64,000 bases of DNA. Origin: Lactuca virosa (taxonomy: Eukaryota; Streptophyta; Magnoliopsida; Asterales; Asteraceae). The position numbers and the translations under genes are program-made. The stretch is taken from NCBI GenBank assembly GCA_928212115.1, contig CAKMRJ010002223.1, positions 306,210,954-306,274,953 of the forward strand. The letters run 5' to 3'. Shown piece after piece: positions 31,720-43,055 of the stretch; position 1 is the stretch's first letter, and every line of letters starts with the position of its first letter. The notes under the pieces were generated by a model, which saw only the letters and a program-made list of their open reading frames with translations, searched no databases and was not told the DNA's origin.

Positions 31720-33371
31720 GATTATTCAATGTGAACGGCATCCCAATACAGGTGTTATTTGACTCGGGGGCTACCCGATCATTCGTATCCCTTGCACTTA
31801 GCAAGAGGTTTTCTAAGTCTTCAGGCAAGTTGGATTGTCCTTTAGAGGTAGAGATTTCGGATGACAGATCCATCCTTGCGTCAGAGGTCAACAGAGATTG
31901 TGTCCTGAGGATGTATGACGAGTGGTATCTCGCGGATTTGGTTCCCATTCCTTTGAGGGGGAACAAGGTTATCATAAGCATGGATTGGCTGAGCCCTAAT
32001 GGGGTGGTGATCGACTGTGAGCAGTAGTTGGTTCGTATCAGGACCCCAAGTGGGGGAAAGCTAGTGATTCAGGGCGAGAGGTTGCAGTGTGGGCCGACTT
32101 TGTGTTCAACAGCGAGGGCTAGGCGCTACCTTCAGGCTTCAGCAGGATTACGCAGGGTATGTCGGCTACGTTAGGGATACCCGGGAGTCGGATAAGGCGA
32201 CCGTGAGTGATGTGCCTGTGGTGCGATAGTACCCAAATGTATTTCCAGAGGAGTTACCTGGGATACCTCCGGAGAGGCAGGTGGAGTTCAGGATTGACCT
32301 AGTTCCGAGTGCGGCTCCGATAGCCAAGGCACCGTACCGGTTGGCTCCTCCCGAGATGCAGGAGTTGTCTACACAGCTGCAGGAGTTGTCTACACAGCTG
32401 CAGGAGCTGTTAGACAAGGGATTTATCAGGCCGAGTAGTTCGCCTTGGGGAGCCCCGATCCTGTTTGTGAAGAAGAAGGACGGGTAGCATCGTATGTGTA
32501 TAGATTACCAAGAGTTGAACAAGGTAACGGTGAAGAACCGTTACCCACTCCCGAGAATTGATGATCTCTTCGATCAGCTTCAGCGGGTATCTTGGTTTTC
32601 CAAGATCGAGTTGCGTTGAGGCTATCACCAGATGAGAGTCAGAGATGAAGATCTACAGAAAACTGCTTTCCGGACTCGCTGTGGCCACTATGAGTTCGTG
32701 GTGATGCCCTTTGGGCTCACCAAAGGCCGTGCTGTGTTCATGGACCTCATGAACCGCGTATGCAGACCGATGTTGGATAGGTCTGTGATAGTCTTTATTA
32801 AGGACATCTTGGTTTACTCCAAGACACAGGAGCAGCACGAGGAGCACTTGCGGGAGATGTTGGATACCTTGAGGAGGGAGAGCTTGTATGCCAAGTTCTC
32901 TAAGTGCGAGTTCTGGTTGTTCGAGGTACAGTTTTTGGGGCACCTTGTCAACCAGAACGATATTTTGATCGACCCGGCTAAAGTAGAGGCAGTGATGAGA
33001 TGGGAGGTTCCAAAGTCTCCATCTGAGATTCGGAGTTTCCTTGGTTTAGCAAGCTATTACCAGAGATTCATATAGGATTTCTCCAAGATAGTGGTACCCC
33101 TGACCCGGCTGACGAAGAAGGTCGTTGTATTTCGCTGGGAGCCTAAGAAGCAGGTAGCGTTTGAGACTTTGAGGCAGAGGTTGTGCGAGGCGCCGATCTT
33201 AGCCCAGCCAGAGGGCGTGGAGGATTTTTTAGTGTACTGTGATGCGTCCATCTTGGGTTTGGGCGCAGTGTTGATGCAGAGAGGGCACGTCATCGCCTAC
33301 GCCTCAAGGCAGTTGAATCCTCACGAGGCGAACTACCCGACGCACGATCTACAGTTTGGAGCGGTTGTTTT
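31720..33371 (+). pseudogene. pol: Gyp-B protease, RT and start of RNase H
   Basis: Protease has the active-site FDSGATRSFVS (about 31760). A TAG at 32025-32027 ends the frame, and further stops and frameshifts follow. RT is recognised from FRIDLVPSAAPIAKAPYRL (32287), SPWGAPILFVKKKDG, MCIDYQELNKVTVKNRYPL and FVVMPFGLTK. The palm motif reads FIKDILVYSK (about 32800) where active enzymes have F/YxDD, so one catalytic Asp is replaced by Lys. A 21-bp unit is duplicated at 32359-32400, adding seven residues (QELSTQL). RNase H begins YCDASILGLGAVLMQ and is cut at AVVF by Cop-G. It is clearly non-functional. Confidence 0.9.
32359..32400. repeat. 21-bp in-frame duplication inside RT
   Basis: CAGGAGTTGTCTACACAGCT plus G occurs twice in tandem and adds QELSTQL in the RT fingers region. 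Confidence 0.9.
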
Positions 33372-33985
33372 TGAAGGTTTTGGAGCATCCTAACAACCTT
33401 AAGGTGCACATACAACCCTAAATGCTTTGGATCTATGTTTTCTCTAATTATACATGCAAAATGATTTTCCAAAGCATTGCCCTAACTAGCATACAATCAT
33501 GGGTACTTGTATAACAAAAATCTAGTTAAAAGACATACCTTTTCTTGTAGCTTGATTCCTTGTACCTTTAAGAGCCTAGCACCCCAAATGTGACGCCTCA
33601 AATGCTTCACACAACACCACCAACAATGGAGGACTTGAGAGAGGATCACTTGCTTCACAAATTCGTCTAGCACTCTTCTAAGCTCACTTAGGTGCCGATT
33701 TCGATAGCCAAGGGGTTTCTTATATAGTGTGGAAAAACTAGGGTTACACCATGTAAACCCTAATGGGCATGACCTTCCATCTTCCTTAGCCTCCATGGGT
33801 TTAAACCTCCATGGATCATCCATGGGTTTAGCCCAACCTAAGAAATCATGGATCATTGGCCCACACCATAAGAATGAATGATTTACCAAATCAACCCCCT
33901 TATATTTAATTAGTCTCTTTTGATCACAAAATTAGTTCAAAATTAATTCTTGATCAATACTAATTAAATATTACGATTTCATATT
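33372..33985 (-). repeat. Cop-G 3' LTR, distal part
   Basis: It matches 52632-53190 with small indels. ATATT (33981-33985) is duplicated at 46273-46277 by the insertion of Cop-H. Confidence 0.9.
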
Positions 33986-34361
33986 TGATAGGTCATAATA
34001 TAGTGGTTTGGGCTAGGCATTCATCTTGTATAGGTCTTTGTAGGATTTTGGGCTTTGTAATGGTGTTTGTAGCTTGTTGTGTGGCTGTGTACGGCCGGAC
34101 TCGTGTGTACGGCGGTACACCCTGTATACGACCGTACATGGGTGTACGGCTGTACACGCGTGTACAGCTGGTGGTCCTATAAATAGGTTGTGTCAGTGTC
34201 AGTTTTAGGGTGACGTATGTGTGTGTATCCAAGGTGTACTTGACGTTTTTGCGATATTAACGTGTGCATGCTTGGTTTAATCTTTCTTCTACTCCTTTAT
34301 TATTCTTATTGATTGCTATCTGTTTTATCACTGATTTGGATCATAGAAATCGGGACTTACA
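33986..34361 (+). repeat. Cop-H left LTR
   Basis: 376 bp. A cluster of GTGTACGGCCGTACAC-like half sites (34091-34171) stands immediately before TATA CTATAAATAG (34178-34187). Confidence 0.95.
34178..34187 (+). promoter_or_regulatory. TATA box of Cop-H left LTR
   Basis: CTATAAATAG, seven bases downstream of the palindrome cluster. The right LTR keeps the same box at 46088-46097. Confidence 0.75.
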
Positions 34362-34363
34362 AT

Positions 34364-34376
34364 TGGTATCAGAGCC
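34364..34376 (+). promoter_or_regulatory. Cop-H primer-binding site
   Basis: TGGTATCAGAGCC, complementary to initiator Met tRNA, two bases after the LTR. Confidence 0.92.
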
Positions 34377-34499
34377 AAATCAGTGTCAAATTTGATCTTC
34401 GTGTGTGTACGGCCAGAAAACTTCATCATTTTTTAGACTAATTCGAGATTACCTATTGAGTTTCTGCTTCTGATCAACATTCAAAGGCTTAGAATCAAA

Positions 34500-34695
34500 A
34501 CTTACTTGGAAATTCAAGTGTTTTTGGTGTGTACGGTTAAACCCAGTGTGTACGGTTGAGCTTAGTTGAAGCGTGTACGGCCGGACTCGCGTGTACGGCC
34601 GTACTCCATTCAAGATCCTTGACAGTGTACGGTTGGAGAGTATGGTTTGAGTGTACGGTTGAAGTGTACGGTTGGAGTGTACGGCTAGGGTGTAC
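34500..34695 (+). repeat. GTGTACGG motif array in Cop-H leader
   Basis: About ten copies of GTGTACGG(T/C) stand between the PBS and gag, including the near-palindrome GTGTACGGCCGTAC at 34592. The same motif lies upstream of the LTR TATA box and upstream of ORF3. Confidence 0.8.
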
Positions 34696-34796
34696 GGTTG
34701 TAAACTCCTTAGTTGCTTGAACTTCTTAATTTTAAGCGTTTTTCTTGTTAAGTTTTCGATCTGTCCATTTCTGAAAAGCCAAAAACAACAAACCAA

Positions 34797-36237
34797 ATGG
34801 AATCTCAAACCACATTTGCTCATCAAGAACTGGATGCCATCATGGGTACCACCTCACGCATTCCTAGACTATTATCTGTTGAGGGATTTCCAGAGTGGAA
34901 ATACCGCATAGAGAAGTATATCAAAATGAAAGACTTCAAAATTTGGAGAAGTATTTTAAGAGGACCAATTCGTATCACCACAACTCTCGAAGATGAAACA
35001 GTTGTTGAGAAATCGATTGAGCATTACACCGATGAAGACTTCGAAAAGATTGATGAGCAAGAAAGAGCACCGGCTACCCTCACAATGGCACTATCCCCAG
35101 AGATTGCACAACGATTTAGAGAATACACTTCAACCAAGGCTCTGTGGGAAGCTCTGATTGAAGTATATGAAGGGAATGAGGATATGAAACAAAGCCGTCA
35201 AGACATGCTCAGACAGAAGTTCAATATGTTTAATCACATTATTGGAGAATCTTTGGAAGTTCAATTGCAATGCTTTATCACACTCACCACTGAAATGAGT
35301 TCCGTTGGGGTTTCAGTGCCAAGATCAGAGGTTAACAAGAAGTTGCTTAATTCTCTCCCAAAGACATGGGATGTGAATGTTGTTGTCATCAAGAAAACCA
35401 AGAATCTCAATCTACTTAGTTTGGCTGAACTCATGGTCATCATTAAAGCTTGTGATTTGGATGACAAACAAAGAGATATCGACCATGTTAACTCATATTC
35501 TTCTGCCAATCTCGGGATTCAATCAAACAATGCTTTCTCATCCTTTTTTACTAATCCTCAAGTTCCACCTTTTGCTACTCCTCAAGTTCCACCTTTTGTC
35601 ACTCCTCAGTCATCCTTTGCTGCTCAATCATCATTTTTTGCTCCCCAATCTTATCCCCAAGTTGCTTCATCTTCAAAGACAAGTGCTCCAACCTGCTCAA
35701 ATTCCTGTTTCCAAAGAAAATGAAGAGAACTTGGCTCTTGCAACTGGTTTGGTTAACTGTTATAATGCTTTTGTGGTGGGTGAACTGCCCCCTCAATTGT
35801 CATTTTCTGATTTTGACCAAATTCATCCTGAAGATGTTGAAGAAATGGACATAACATGGCAAATTGCTATGGCAGTGTTCAGAGCTAAACAGTTTTCCAA
35901 GAAGACAGGCAAAAATAACTGGGGCATGAATGCAGAAAAGAAGGTTGGATTCAACAAAGGCAAACTTCGATGTTTCAACTGTCATGAACCCGGTCATTTC
36001 GCCAGAGATTGCCCAACGCCTGACAGAAGGGAAAATGGTGAAAGAACTATGGTGCCAGTAAATAGCAGCAGAGGAGCTACCATCAACAACCAGACAACAA
36101 ATCTTGCTATGGTGGCTCAGTCATTTGACTGGGAGGATCAAATTCAGGCTCTGAGCATCTCAGGACCTGAAAATGCTCATCTCGCCCAAATCAATGATGT
36201 TGCTGAAGGAGAAGCTGAAACAGACCCAGAAGCATAA
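34797..36237 (+). pseudogene. gag: Cop-H gag, first part (frameshifted)
   Basis: ATG 34797 (MESQTTFAHQELDAIMGTT) opens a Copia gag with FPEWKYRIEKYIKMKDFKIW and FREYTSTKALWEALIEVYEG, the pattern of the UBN2-type gag domain. The first frame stops at 35723. A frameshift near 35690 moves to the frame that carries EENLALATGLVNCYNAF and a zinc knuckle CFNCHEPGHFARDC (about 35972). A Phe/Pro/Gln-rich repeat (PQVPPF) precedes the break. Gag would form the virus-like particle. Confidence 0.88.
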
Positions 36238-36262
36238 ATGAGGCCAACTCCAATTCGCATTC

Positions 36263-37705
36263 ATGGTTCAAACCACGTCGGAGCCTGCAAAATCGGAGGT
36301 TAGTGCAACTGCTTGTTCCCAACCATGTATTAAGACTGTCAAGTTTTTACATGATCAAATCGAGTTAATTAAAAGAGAAAATGAGGATCTAAAATATGAG
36401 AGATATACCATTAGGAAAGAACAAAAACCCTTAAAAGAAAAATTAGAAGCCAAAACTAAGGACTTCAGGAAATTGCAAGAAGATTACAGCAACAAGTGTG
36501 TAAACTATGATCATATTAAAAGCAAACTTGCTGCTGTAACTGCAGAACTTGACACATTGAAAATTCGTTTTGCAAATTTTGATTTTAACTTTAAAAAATT
36601 TGATGTGTCAAGTGAAAAAGTTACAAAAATAATTGAAGAACAAATGTAGTGGAAATACCAAAAACAGGTAGGTATAGGATATGAGAGTGTCCCTCCTCCA
36701 TTTAATCACAACTATATTCCTACTCCTTTGACCCAAGAAGAAATTGATAGAGAACCATACATGATTTATGGTAAACGAGCTGCTGAACAGGCAACAAGAC
36801 CTAGTGCTAGGGTTTTGGATACTAACATTTCTACTTCAAATGCAGATGTGTCAGTAAGCAGGGAAAGCAAGGAGATGAGAAGTCTGAGTCTAATAAATTG
36901 GTGTCTAAGTTTGGTGTTCTCATTTGTGATGAGTCTGTGTCTAATGTTAAGACTGATGCTTTTGTTTGTGATGATATGATGTCTAAAACTGATAATTCTG
37001 AAAAATGTGGTGTTGCTTTTGAGAAACCTACCAAATCTGACACTAGTACATCCACACCTTCTACATCTGTCACACAATCTAACTCCTGCACGTGCACATG
37101 TGGGAAAGTTAGAAAAGTAGATAAGAGCATGAAATCTGATCAGGGCGGTATCAGGTCTAATGAATATGCAAATTTGTTTCAATTGTGGTACTGCCAGTCA
37201 TATCGCTCGAACTTGTCCTAATAGGGCATTTGTGCATTTTTCTTCACCAAGGAGAGAGAACGAGTCTCGAGAAAGGTCTTTAACTAGAAAGTCCTCGAGA
37301 TCTCTCCCTCGAGATGATGATTGGAAGGATAATCATAACAAGGAAAGGGCCGTTTTTCAAAGGAACAAACAGGTTTTAAATAAACAAGTCATGAATAATT
37401 TGCTAAAATCGAATAAGGCTAAGCCAAGGTCGATTTCATCAAAGAGCGTATATGGATCTTCCACCAATTCTGGTCGAAAATCCACTTGCTCAAAACAAAA
37501 AGAAAAAAAATATATTTCAAAATCAACCGTGATTTTTCAAAAACCTAAATACCAGTGGGTACCCACATCTACTTCCGACCAATCATCATCACCCTCTAAA
37601 AGTGTTTCCAAAAATGGTACAAAATCAAAAGGTACAAAGGATAAATCTGTGAATCTTAAGGGTCGACACAGGGTTGTAATGACCTGGGTCCCCAAATCTA
37701 AATAA
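36263..37705 (+). pseudogene. Cop-H gag, second part: coiled coil and second zinc knuckle
   Basis: 36263-36649 encodes a long Lys/Glu-rich coiled coil (IKRENEDLKYERYTIRKEQK onward) ending at TAG. The frame continues to DREPYMIYGKRAAEQATR at about 36735-36800, then shifts. From 37160 another frame gives CFNCGTASHIARTC, a second zinc knuckle, and a basic Ser/Lys-rich tail ending TWVPKSK before protease. Two knuckles separated by a coiled coil are unusual compared with short Copia gags but fit SIRE-type elements. Multiple breaks. Confidence 0.75.
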
Positions 37706-37716
37706 TCCCGTTCATT

Positions 37717-39559
37717 GTGCAGGGACAGTTGCGGAGGAATGTCGCCAGCCCGTGGTATGTTGACAGCGGTTGTTCCCGACACATGACAGGAGACATCTCC
37801 CAGCTGAACGACATTCAAACTTTTAATGGGGGATATGTTTCCTTTGCGGGAGGTGATGGTGGGAAGATCACTCAAAGAGAAACAGTGTCTAATGGAGTGC
37901 TGAGTTTTGAGAATGTCAATTACACTCCCGAGTTAAGCATAGCCTGTTGAGCGTTTCTCAGATTTGTGACAAGGGTTATTCAAATCATTTCACTGATAAG
38001 GAGTGTCTGATTCTGAAGCCATGCATTGTTATCCCGGAAGACTGGATTCTTGTAAAATCAAAGCGAGATGGCAATGCATACATCATTGACATGAACAACA
38101 ATATTCCATAACAAGTCACTTGCCTCTTCTCAAAAGTCTCTGAACAAAATGCTATGTTGTGGCACCGAAGACTCGGACATGCTAACGCAAAGAACCTGAA
38201 TCGTCTTTCGAAGAATGATATGGTGCGTGGACTTCCTGTCAGAGATTTCATAACATTTGAAAAATGTGTGTCATGTGCTCAAGGAAAGCATCACAGAAAA
38301 CCAGACCTGCTAAAACAGGTTAATTCAATCAACCAGGTGCTCCAATTGTTACATATGGATTTATTTGGTCCGATCAATGTCCTTAGCATCAATAGAAATT
38401 TGTATTGTCTGGTTGTGATCGATGACTTCTCGCGTTTTACGTGGGTCTTCTTATTGTCCAACAAAGTTGGGGTTGCTGATCTGATCAAGAAGTTCATTGT
38501 GATGATAGAGAACCAAACCAATCACCAGGTGAAGGCGCTTCGAACTGACAATGGGACAGAATTTAAGAATGTTGTTCTTGATCATTTTTGAGCAGAAAAG
38601 GGGATCGTACGTCAATATAGTTCCGTTTGCACGCCTCAACAAAATGGTGTTGCTGAACGGAGAAATTGAACATTACAAGACGCTGCAAGGATGATGCTAT
38701 GTGACTCCAAGCTACCAGTTTTCTTTTGGGCTGAGGCGATCAACACAGCTTCTTGTGTTCAAAATCGTGTCTTGATCAACAAAGCCTAGATGAAGAACCC
38801 ATACGAAATTCTCTACGGTCACAAGTCGTCTGTCAGTCATTTCCGAATTTTTGGCTGTCCTTGCACCCTTCTTCACCTGGAATCCAACCCAAAATTCAAC
38901 GCCAAAGCTGATGACTGTTATTTTGTGGGGTATGCTGCACGCACGGCGTATAGGGTCTACAATAAGAAGGCAAAACAAATCGTAGAATCCTTTGATGTGT
39001 GCTGGTTGGAGGAGAATGAGACGGATGTTAGAGTGGGTCCAGATTGGTTGTTTGATTACACATCTTTATTCAAATCCTTTAATGTGTTCTCAAATGATTC
39101 ACCTGGTTCTACTTCTGGTTCGAATACTGTGATTGAAGATGAACACAAAGAAGTTGTTTACAGACTACCTGTGATGTCCTCTACGACTCCTACAGTGGAT
39201 ACATCTGTTCCAATTACTTGTCCAGAATCTCCGTGTCAACAAACTAATCCAGATGTTGATGTCACTCCTCTTACTCCCGATGAAAGAGAGTTTATGTCCA
39301 GAGATGCTTCCGCTGCTACTCAAACATTCATGGAACTACTCTTTCCTGAATCAATTGCTAATGAGTTCGTGGCAAGCCCTTCACACGATTCAGGACCGTC
39401 TGAAGCGGATCATTCAGCAGATGATGGATTAGTCAATATTCACAATCTTCCCGTTTCGATCAATGACATCAGCCAGGAGATACCTTCCAGAATTCAACGC
39501 GATCATCCGATCGAAAATGTCATTGGCCAGCTGGGCGATGGTGTTAAAACGCGGAGTTA
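37717..39559 (+). pseudogene. Cop-H protease and integrase
   Basis: Protease starts with WYVDSGCSRHMTGD (about 37752), the Copia aspartic active site. After a frame change near 37950, integrase reads LWHRRLGHANAKNLNRLS...CVSCAQGKHH for the zinc-binding part, LHMDLFGP (first Asp), LRTDNGTEF (second Asp) and, beyond a stop at 38589-38591, NGVAERRN (Glu). TGA and TAG codons follow at about 38668 and 38788. A GKR-type beta-barrel region and an acidic, Ser/Thr/Pro-rich linker lead towards RT; the frame ends at TAG 39558-39560. Confidence 0.88.
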
Positions 39560-39560
39560 G

Positions 39561-41138
39561 AGTGGAGATGTAAATACATGTCTTTACTCTTGCTTCATAT
39601 CTCAAATTGAGCCTAAGAACGTTGAAATGGCTTTGAATGAGCCCAGTTGGGTGGATGCTATGCATGAAGAATTGAATCAATTTAAAAAGCTAGGGGTTTG
39701 GAAATTGGTTGAGTTACCTAAGGGCAAGAAGTCTCTTGACACACGATGGGTCTATCGTAACAAGCAAGATGATTCCGGGGTCATTGTACGGAATAAGGCT
39801 CGGTTGGTTGTACGTGGATTTAGACAAATCGAGGGTCTTGACTACACCGAAGTTTATGCTCCGGTGGCTCGCTTGGAGGCTATTCGTATTTTCCTTGCGT
39901 ATGCCTCCTACATGAACTTCACAGTATACCAGATGGACGTCAAGACTGCCTTCCTGTATGGCGCTGTGAAGGAAGAAATCTATGTTGATCAACCCCCTGG
40001 GTTCGTTAACTCAAAGTTTCCCAATCACATCTACAAGTTGGACAAGGCTTTGTATGGGCTACATCAGGCTCCTCGAGCATGGTATGCGACTCTTACAAAG
40101 CACTTGCTTGAGCATGGCTATTCGCGAGGAACAATCGATCAAACCTTGTTCATTAAGCATGTTGGTGCGGATCTAATCTTGGTTTAGATCTACATAGATG
40201 ACATCATTTCTGGGTCCACAAGTCCACAGCTATGCGAGGAATTTGAAGGCGTGATGAAGAAGAGGTTTGAGATTAGTTCACTAGGAGAAATGACCATGTT
40301 TTTGGGGCTTCAGGTCAAACAAGATTCAACTGGAATCCTGATCTATCAAGCAAAGTATGTTGAAGATATGCTGGAGAAGTTCGGGTTTCGAGATGCAAAA
40401 CATGCATTAACACCAATGGCTGAGAGACCCCTGTTGACTCCTGATGCTGACGGCGAATCCGTAGATCAAACTGATTACAGATCGATGATCGGATCGTTGA
40501 TGTATCTAACTGCAAGCAGACCAGACATCATGTTTTCCGTTTGTCAATGCGCAAGATATCAGGCTAATCCTAAACATTCACATCTTATTGCTGTCAAAAG
40601 AATTTTTCGATATCTCAAAGGCAACCCAAAACTGGGTCTTTGGTATCCGAAAAATTCTGAATTTGATCTATATGCTTTTTCTGACAGTAATTATGGAGGC
40701 TGTGAGCTTGACAGGAAATCAACTTCTGGTGGGTGTCAATTTCTCGGAGACCGGCTGGTGTCATGGCAGTGCAAGAAACAACACACCGTCTCAACCTCAA
40801 CAGCAGAAGCGGAATGTGTCGCTCCCTCTGCCTGTTGTTCTCAAATCATCTGGATCCAACATCAACTGTTGGATTACGGTTTGAATTATCTATAAACCCC
40901 TATCTTTTGTGACAATGAGGCTGCAATTCAGATTGCCAAAAATCCAGTCCAACACTCGAAAACCAAGCACATCGATATCAAAGTGTATTTCATCAGAGAT
41001 TGTTATGAGTGTTCGCTCATTCGGTTGGAATAGTTTCCCACTGATAATAATGTGGCGGATCTGTTCACAAAACCGTTTAACAAAGCTCGATTCGATGTGC
41101 TTGTGGGATTTTTGAAAATGATACGTTTTGAGGACTAA
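39561..41138 (+). pseudogene. Cop-H reverse transcriptase and RNase H
   Basis: RT begins EPSWVDAMHEELNQFKKLGV (about 39640) with KARLVVRGFRQIEGLDYTE, QMDVKTAFLYG and LYGLHQAPRAWY. A TAG at 40185-40187 sits just before IYIDDII, the catalytic YxDD, most simply a CAG-to-TAG change. The frame continues to 40895: KRFEISSLGEMTMFLGLQVK, then RNase H with FSDSNYGGCELDRKSTSGG and STAEAECVA. A stop at 40893-40895 precedes a tail with DNEAAIQIAKNPVQHSKTKH that includes the C-terminal Asp-rich segment. Only point stops damage this part. Confidence 0.9.
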
Positions 41139-42540
41139 ATTTTTTGTTTTTTTGTTTTGGGTTAGTTTAAATTTGCGCATTTTAATTTCATTCTCACCCC
41201 CGCACAAATTTAGGGGGAGAATAAACAAAAACCAAAAAAAATAGATAGAAAATCAAAAACCAAACAAAAAATAGAAAATAAAAAAAAATATAGTGTATTT
41301 CTATAGGTGTTGTGACTGGGGAAGTGATATAAAATAACAGGCAATCTGAATCTGTGTAAGGTACCAACGCTGAATTCTCTAGACTCTGTGTTCAATGCGC
41401 TGGTAGGCACGAAAGATTTAAATGGACTTGACTAGGTGTAGATGAACTTAAGGAATCTAGAGATTTGACAAATCTTAACCTAGATAGTTCCATTTAGCCT
41501 GACAATACGATGCTTGGGTAGATTGAGCAGGGAGATATACATGAGAATCCACCGGTCACACTAAAGTAATCCGTATCTAGAACCGTGGTTTAACTCTTCC
41601 TCGATGTACGGACTCTGTCCTTAATTCCGGTATTGATGGGGCGACTGGGGAATTCCGATAAAGTAGGTCTGTAGGAAATTATTTTCCTGCTTTCTTTCTG
41701 TTACTCATATATTGCCTCCTCTATGTGATCAAAAGATCCAACCTGGACTGCAACATATGCAATTCAATTTCTCTGCATCTTCTATCTATGTTATTCTTTC
41801 TGTCTGTTAGTCATATGTTGTCTCTTTTGCGTGATTGAAATACATCCGACCTGGTACACAGCATATGCAATATTCTACTTCTCAATCCCTCTAAATCTGG
41901 TTAGTCATATGTGACATCCTCTGTGTGATTGGAAGATCCGACCTGGATGTGTAGCATATGCATTCTAAATCTGTCTTCTCCCATAATAATTGTCTGCTCA
42001 CCTAAAGTAAGGAGTACTTTGGAAGTTCCTGATTATTGGGGTATGTCAGGAAGCGGGAAACATGTTCTAGTACGTTTAAAATTGAACAATCACTAGGTTG
42101 TCTGTAGATCTCGTTGCTCAATTTAGATGGACAACAATATCCTTGGTCGTCGTCAGATGAATGGTCCTTAGGAATTCTATCTAGGAACATAGGGTCAAAT
42201 ACTTTGTCACTTATAGTCTGTCCAAATTTGTCACAAATATTTCGTGTTTAAGTGGACCACAATACCGGCGATCGACCAGATTTATTCATGAAAGGGGAGG
42301 TACTGACAAATGGATGAAGGCTGTCAAATAACTTTGATCCCAATCTCACAAAAATATTATCTGCATTAGAAATTAGTATCATTTAATTTCAATTATATCT
42401 TATTTTATTTTATTTTATTTTATTTTATTTTATCTTATTTTATTTTTATTTTTATTATAAGTCCTTGAAATGCATTATTTTTTAAAATTTAAATGTGTTG
42501 TTGGGCTTGAGTTCAATGCTAGTCGGATTGCAGCCCATTT
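41139..42540 (+). other. Cop-H spacer between pol and ORF3
   Basis: Non-coding, with TTTAGGGGGAGAATAAAC near 41210, an internal purine tract. Three degenerate ~75-bp units (41691-41765, 41797-41875, 41896-41963) share GTCATATGT, GATC(C/T)GACCTGG and GCATATGCA. A pentanucleotide TTTTA run lies at about 42400-42432. Confidence 0.6.
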
Positions 42541-42563
42541 TAATTGGATCGAGTTTGGGGGAG

Positions 42564-42572
42564 TATATATGT
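42564..42572 (+). promoter_or_regulatory. TATA-like box upstream of ORF3
   Basis: GTATATATG lies about 500 bp before ORF3 and about 60 bp before the (CT)n tract. It could drive a separate ORF3 transcript; this is inference from position. Confidence 0.35.
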
Positions 42573-42631
42573 TAGGGTGTCCGGCCGAACACTCTTCTCT
42601 TTCACTCATTCGAGTTCAACCGTACACTCCT

Positions 42632-42634
<3 letters not shown>

Positions 42635-42709
<75 letters not shown>
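42635..42709. repeat. (CT)n microsatellite
   Basis: About 37 CT units just downstream of a TATA-like box and upstream of ORF3. The 176-codon ORF through it is an artefact in large part. Confidence 0.97.
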
Positions 42710-42710
<1 letters not shown>

Positions 42711-42856
42711 GCCTTCAAAGATTTCGATTTCTCTTAAAATTGACCATTCATCTGTGTAGGTATCTCCTTGACGAACTCTGTGATGTTGTTCTTAAGCAAA
42801 ATCCACTTCAAATCCAAGGCCAATTCAAGCAAAACGGGTTTTCGGCACAGATGATA

Positions 42857-42965
42857 CGTGTACGGTCGGACACTCGTGTACGGCCGGACAATCGTGTACG
42901 GCTGGACACCCGTGTACGGCTGGACACCCGTGTACGGCTGGACACCCGTGTACGGCCGTACACCC
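42857..42965 (+). repeat. 20-bp GTGTACGG repeat upstream of ORF3
   Basis: Five to six near-identical units, CGTGTACGGCTGGACACC, end with the perfect palindrome GTGTACGGCCGTACAC. They belong to the same motif family as the LTR and leader clusters of Cop-H. Confidence 0.9.
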
Positions 42966-43055
42966 CAATTTTTGCCCTAAAAATGAAAATTTTTCATTGA
43001 AAGATTAATTCAACTGTCAAACGGGAAAACACCTGATGTTTATTGATAAGTATTT

